Shown here: piece after piece, positions 60,548 to 64,000 of the stretch
Numbering within the stretch: the first letter of the stretch is position 1
Layout: each line of letters opens with the position of its first letter
Source of the DNA: CALESS01 sp041741455
GTDB taxonomy: Bacteria > Chloroflexota > Anaerolineae > Anaerolineales > Anaerolineaceae
Reading direction: 5' to 3'
DNA length: 64,000 nucleotides
Assembly: GCA_041741455.1 (NCBI GenBank)
Contig: JBGSJZ010000003.1
Location: 1-64,000 of the forward strand
Notes under the pieces: generated by a model
The model's input: the letters and a program-made list of their open reading frames with translations, nothing else
Told to the model about the DNA's origin: nothing
The model's database searches: none
Position numbers and translations under genes: made by a program

Positions 60548-61438
60548 ATGACTTCCCCACTGGAAAATCTTTTGGATCGGCTACGCAGCTTCGCGCTCAA
60601 GCAAGGGCTGCAAATACTCATTGAGCACCCGATCGATTATGGGGTGCAGGTTGTGATCTCAGATGGTAGGTACGAAGTGCCGGTGAACCTTTACACCACC
60701 GGGCGCATGCTGGTTGGTGGCAAGGCCAGTCCACTGCGCAGCCAGTTGCAGGAGTGGGCAACTACGCATCAGGGGGGCAAAGTTGCACCCCCCGGCCGTG
60801 TGACAGCTGCCCACATCGGGGTGGACGAGGCCGGTAAAGGCGATATCTTCGGCCCAATGGTGATTGCCGGGGCGGTGGTGCTGCCGGAGCAATCGACTCT
60901 GTTGCAAAGCCTGGATATTCGCGACAGCAAGACGCTTTCCTCGGTGCGCATCCGTGAACTGGCGGACTGGTTGGTCAATCGTTGTCCGGTCGAAGTGCTG
61001 GTGCTGTCCCCGGTGGAGTACAATGCCTGCTACGCCGAGTTAGGCAATCTGAATAAATTACTTGGCTGGGGCCACGCCCGGGTGATTCAAACTCTGCACA
61101 CCCGCACCGGGGTGGCAGCTGCTCTCTCCGACCAGTTCAGTGAACGCCCGCATATCCAGCAGGCCTTGACGGCTGCCAACTGCCCGGTGGTTCTGGAAGA
61201 ACGCCCGCATGCTGAGAATGACCTGGCGGTTGCTGCAGCTTCGATCCTGGCCCGGGCTGCCTTTGAACAGGCCTTTGAGGAATTACGTCGTAAGTCTGGC
61301 CTGGAATTGCCCTACGGGGCCAGCGACCCGGCCATCCCCAGGTTCCTCCAGCAGATCCACCAGCGCTGGGGCGAGGAAGGCCTGCGGCGCAGCGCCAAGC
61401 TGAATTTCAAGCCGGTCAAGGCTGTGCTGGGTGGGTGA
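60548..61438 (+). CDS. rnhC: Ribonuclease HIII
   Basis: 296 residues. The N-terminal 80 residues are the TBP-like substrate-binding domain typical of RNase HIII rather than HII. The catalytic domain begins GVDEAGKGDIFGPMVIAG with Asp93 and Glu94, then Asp126 in RDSKTLS, and a fourth acidic residue probably in HAENDLAVAAASILARAAF. It cuts the RNA strand of RNA/DNA hybrids. It is preceded by a leaderless-type promoter. Confidence 0.93.
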   Translation: MTSPLENLLDRLRSFALKQGLQILIEHPIDYGVQVVISDGRYEVPVNLYTTGRMLVGGKASPLRSQLQEWATTHQGGKVAPPGRVTAAHIGVDEAGKGDIFGPMVIAGAVVLPEQSTLLQSLDIRDSKTLSSVRIRELADWLVNRCPVEVLVLSPVEYNACYAELGNLNKLLGWGHARVIQTLHTRTGVAAALSDQFSERPHIQQALTAANCPVVLEERPHAENDLAVAAASILARAAFEQAFEELRRKSGLELPYGASDPAIPRFLQQIHQRWGEEGLRRSAKLNFKPVKAVLGG

Positions 61439-61500
61439 GCAAAAAACTGCGGGAAACATCCGCCGTTAGGCATTAGTTTCCTTGAACGAGGAGCCATGAT

Positions 61501-61998
61501 ATGAATGCAAATGCCTTTCGCCATTTCTACGACTATCACTTCGCGGAAAACCGGAAGATCTGGGAAACCTGTATCACTGGGTTATCTCTGGAGCAGTTCA
61601 CCCAGGATGTAGGCTACTCTTACGGTTCCGCCCGGGACCAGATTATTCATCTCATGAGTGTGGATGAAGTGTGGTTCAGTGAACTGCGAGGGGTTGAACC
61701 CACAGGACCGTTTCCTACCGCTACCTTTGATGATCGGAGGAATATCCGTGAGCACTGGGATACTGTTGAAAAAAATATGTGTAATTATCTTGCGGAATTA
61801 CGGGATGAGATGTTGTTCGATCAGCCAATTAAAGAACCAGAAGAAGACCGAGACCTCATTGTATGGCAAGTGCTGCTCCATGTCGTCAATCACGGCACGG
61901 ATCATCGTGCCCAGTTGTTGCGGCTGCTGAACGATTTGGGTGTAAAAACCGAGTCGCAAGATTACATCTTTTACGTCTATGACCATTTTCCAAAATAG
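61501..61998 (+). CDS. DinB family protein
   Basis: 165 residues, ATG with GAGGAGC upstream. A four-helix DinB bundle; metal-ligand His residues are plausible in DQIIHLMSVDEVWFSELRG (His50) and HVVNHGTDHRAQLLRLLNDLG (pattern HxxxHGxxHRxQ typical of the family). Members include thiol transferases such as bacillithiol transferase and mycothiol-dependent isomerase; the partner thiol here is unknown. Confidence 0.9.
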   Translation: MNANAFRHFYDYHFAENRKIWETCITGLSLEQFTQDVGYSYGSARDQIIHLMSVDEVWFSELRGVEPTGPFPTATFDDRRNIREHWDTVEKNMCNYLAELRDEMLFDQPIKEPEEDRDLIVWQVLLHVVNHGTDHRAQLLRLLNDLGVKTESQDYIFYVYDHFPK

Positions 61999-62183
61999 CT
62001 GCTCGCACACCCGGAGGTATGGGGCACACACACGAAGTGCGCCTTTGGCGAACGATTTTTTCGATTATAACGGGTAAGGGCAATCGCGGAAAACGATGTA
62101 CTCCAGTATGTAGAAATCGCAAAGTTTTCTTCATTCAGGATCACCTTCCGCGAAATAACCTGAATTGAATCTGGATCAAAAAA

Positions 62184-62216
62184 CCGTAGAGCCGTTGCAA
62201 TTCAATGGCTCTACGG
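62184..62216 (-). terminator. Terminator of the amidase gene
   Basis: A 14 bp stem (CCGTAGAGCC plus four pairs) followed on the minus strand by TTTTTT, 33 bp after the amidase stop. Confidence 0.9.
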
Positions 62217-62248
62217 ATCATGTCCACATTCTTTCAGGCTGGGAACTT

Positions 62249-63022
62249 TTACTCCCCCAAATACCCCATCACCGCCTCTGCAATTGCCCGCGCCAGCGCC
62301 TCCTGCTGGTTCACCAGCAGCTCCCGGTCCACGTCGGTGTCAATAAATGCCATCTCAATCAATGCCGCCGGGGCGTTCATGTCATGGATATAAAGCTGCG
62401 AGCCGAAACCGCACCGTGCCAGGTCATTCTCCAGGAAAATCCCCCGGTTGGTTAGCCCCAGTTGGCTGCTGACCTCTTGGGTCAGGCGCACCGCCAGGTC
62501 CTGGCTCTTGCCGTCCGTGGACTTGCCGTAAGTGTAGCAGGCTTCCGTGCCGGTTCCGCCGCCGGCATTGCTGTGGATCGAGACCACCAGGTCTGCCTTG
62601 GCCTCGTTGACCACCTGGGCTGCCCGCTCCAGGCCGTAGCTAAGTTCATCTGATTCGCGCGTCATCACTACCCGATAGCCCTCGTTTTCAAGGATTGCCC
62701 GCACCTTGACCGCCACCGCCAGGTTGATATCTTTCTCCAGGTAGCCGCCTGCGCTGGCTCCGCTATCGCCGCCCCAGCCGTGGCCCGGGTCGATCCCGAT
62801 CAGCCAGCGACTTTTGAGCTTTTTGGCCACCTCGGTGGCTACCCTGGCGCTGGCAGTTGCTTCCAGTATCTGGGCCTGGGTGGCGGCAAAATCCTTTCCA
62901 CCCGCCACCGCTGTCTCGGCGGCCTGGGCGGCCAGGGTGGCCAGGTCATCCCGCATCTGCGGGGTGCAACTGGTGGAGAATACCAGCAAGATCAGGAAGA
63001 TTGACAGGGTGACTCGTTTCAT
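62249..63022 (-). CDS. N-acetylmuramoyl-L-alanine amidase lipoprotein
   Basis: The start is placed at ATG 63022 (MKRVTLSIFLILLVF) with GGAGG five bases upstream; 257 residues. The signal ends in the lipobox VFSTSC. Residues 25-70 are an Ala/Thr-rich helical linker. The Amidase_3 domain has GIDPGHGWGGDSGA (first zinc His), GYLEKDINLAVAVKV (zinc Glu), VVSIHSNAGGGTGTEACY (second zinc His) and ALIEMAFIDTDVD (catalytic Glu). It cuts the bond between muramic acid and L-Ala in peptidoglycan outside the membrane. It is monocistronic. Confidence 0.94.
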   Translation of the reverse strand: MKRVTLSIFLILLVFSTSCTPQMRDDLATLAAQAAETAVAGGKDFAATQAQILEATASARVATEVAKKLKSRWLIGIDPGHGWGGDSGASAGGYLEKDINLAVAVKVRAILENEGYRVVMTRESDELSYGLERAAQVVNEAKADLVVSIHSNAGGGTGTEACYTYGKSTDGKSQDLAVRLTQEVSSQLGLTNRGIFLENDLARCGFGSQLYIHDMNAPAALIEMAFIDTDVDRELLVNQQEALARAIAEAVMGYLGE

Positions 63023-63187
63023 TTTTTCCTCCAATATATTCATCTTCCATCACGTTGCAATATCTGCGCCGGAATTCTAGCCCATCCGGCTTACTTCATG
63101 TTAAAATCATTTTGAGATCGATTAACTTGTACTGGTGGTCCCGATCCGCCTTAATCCTAATCACGACTCACGGAGGTTTCTCCGCCG

Positions 63188-63967
63188 ATGCCTGAAATTC
63201 AATCCACCCGCCTGAATTGCACCCAATGTGGCGGCGAACTGCACCCGGCTGAAGGTGAAAGCTTCATCACCTGCCCATTTTGCACTGCCACGGTCTATGT
63301 CGATAAGTCGCTGGTTGTCTTTCATCATGCCCTGCGCCCGACCCTGGATCCACAGAAGGCCGCCGCAGCCCTCAACCGCTGGATGTCGGGCAGCCAGACG
63401 ATCAAGAACCTGGATCAAAAAGCCCAGGTGACCGCTTCCAACTTTGAGTATTTTCCGCTCTGGTACTTCAAGACGAAAGCCCCTGGCGGAGAGAAAATTG
63501 AGTTGCAACCCGCCGCAGCCACTTCGGTCACCGAGTTGACTAAGATGACCATCCCGGCAGGGGACCTGGAGCCGTATGATCTCTCATTGGATGTGCAGGC
63601 CACCCCTCCCACCGTCCCGCTGGAAGCGGCCCGCCAGTGGCTGGATCAGGCCCGGCCGGGAGCCCAGGTGTTGGAAAGCGCCCTGGTCCATGTACCGATT
63701 TACGTCTTTAAGTATATCTACAAGAGTCAGACCTTCACCGCCGTGGTGGAAGCTGCCACCGGAACGGTGCTGGCTAATATCTTCCCGGCCAAGTCCGAAG
63801 CTCCCTTCGTCCTGGTGGCCGGGGTGACAGCCATGGTCTACCTGGGGTTGGCCTCCCTGCCACTGATGGGCGGGGGTGCCATCAACACCGGCCTGGCTTT
63901 CATCCTGGCGATTGTGGCTGCTCCCTTCCTGCTGGGTTGGGCGGCCTGGGTGGCAAACAAAGTATGA
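63188..63967 (+). CDS. Zinc-ribbon protein with two C-terminal membrane helices
   Basis: 259 residues. An N-terminal zinc ribbon has Cys11/Cys14 (LNCTQCGG) and Cys29/Cys32 (ITCPFCTA). A soluble alpha/beta region follows (FEYFPLWYFKTKAPG, ALVHVPIYVFKYIYKSQTF). Two membrane helices occupy about 203-255 (APFVLVAGVTAMVYLGLAS and GLAFILAIVAAPFLLGW). It has no signal peptide, so the ribbon is cytoplasmic. The stop overlaps the next start by ATGA. No family is recognised with certainty; similar proteins occur near SPFH/stomatin genes in other bacteria, which cannot be checked here. Confidence 0.8.
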   Translation: MPEIQSTRLNCTQCGGELHPAEGESFITCPFCTATVYVDKSLVVFHHALRPTLDPQKAAAALNRWMSGSQTIKNLDQKAQVTASNFEYFPLWYFKTKAPGGEKIELQPAAATSVTELTKMTIPAGDLEPYDLSLDVQATPPTVPLEAARQWLDQARPGAQVLESALVHVPIYVFKYIYKSQTFTAVVEAATGTVLANIFPAKSEAPFVLVAGVTAMVYLGLASLPLMGGGAINTGLAFILAIVAAPFLLGWAAWVANKV

Positions 63968-64000
63968 GCGACAAAGAAGCCCTGCATGGTTTATCCTGTC
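63964..64000 (+). CDS. Start of a coupled downstream gene (runs off the right edge)
   Basis: An ATG inside the preceding stop (ATGA) opens a frame reading MSDKEALHGLSC to the edge. The tight coupling suggests an operon with the zinc-ribbon gene. A Cys at residue 12 could begin another zinc ribbon, but twelve residues are too few to identify it. Confidence 0.5.
   Translation, partial: MSDKEALHGLSC

Overview
The window looks like chromosomal DNA of a Gram-positive-type, largely anaerobic, carbohydrate-using bacterium, most likely a member of the Chloroflexota (class Anaerolineae or close). This is an inference from gene content, not from a marker gene: very long DUF11-repeat surface proteins with a sortase domain, corrinoid methyl-transfer genes, VTC/DUF4956 genes, many ABC sugar importers without their own ATPase, and lipoproteins but no outer-membrane proteins. 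There are no rRNA, tRNA, transposase, phage or CRISPR genes in the 64 kb.

Left block (1-18.7 kb, all minus strand): one tightly packed, mostly overlapping operon for uptake and breakdown of a beta-glucan. Read from its promoter side it runs GH94 phosphorylase, solute-binding lipoprotein, internal terminator hairpin, very large solute-binding protein, permease pair, NHL-propeller/Yip1 membrane protein, DUF5696 protein, second permease pair, GH144-like lipoprotein, LacI-type regulator, GH144-like cytoplasmic enzyme, and the start of a GH35-like glycosidase. Two GH144-like enzymes plus a GH94 phosphorylase suggest a beta-1,2-glucan. A perfect LacI-type palindrome lies just upstream of the GH94 gene.

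Second block (18.9-23.2 kb, plus): a corrinoid protein, a MtaA/UroD-type methyltransferase, a DUF1638 protein and a 2Fe-2S ASKHA corrinoid activator under a good sigma-A promoter. No substrate:corrinoid methyltransferase is present. Third block (23.4-31.5 kb): phosphodiester glycosidase-like protein, DegV, then a beta-helical lipoprotein, VTC polyphosphate-polymerase-like protein and DUF4956 membrane protein, then an OmpR-type two-component system that appears to start from a leaderless promoter.

Fourth block (31.8-41.7 kb): one 3307-residue secreted protein with ten near-identical 110-residue DUF11 units in tandem, ending in LPETG followed directly by a complete sortase catalytic domain.

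Fifth block (41.8-55.9 kb): central carbon metabolism. A minus-strand operon is ordered uxaC, uxuB, larA-like, gnd, tkt, tal, with a divergent PfkB kinase, then pgm and pgi. The order reads as a pathway: glucuronate to fructuronate to mannonate, a Ni-dependent LarA-type epimerase to gluconate, kinase to 6-phosphogluconate, then Gnd and the pentose-phosphate enzymes. The usual mannonate dehydratase (UxuA) and KDPG aldolase are absent. I regard this as the strongest candidate for an undescribed system here.

Right block (56.3-64 kb): a secreted protein, a small secreted Cys-rich peptide, a decayed copy of a NYN-domain nuclease gene, an AHSA1-PDZ-DinB fusion, the intact NYN gene, a candidate structured small RNA with two identical C-rich hairpin loops, RNase HIII, a DinB protein, an N-acetylmuramoyl-L-alanine amidase and a zinc-ribbon membrane protein. 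Several intergenic spaces hold short repetitive 'word' sequences and inverted repeats that no gene explains.
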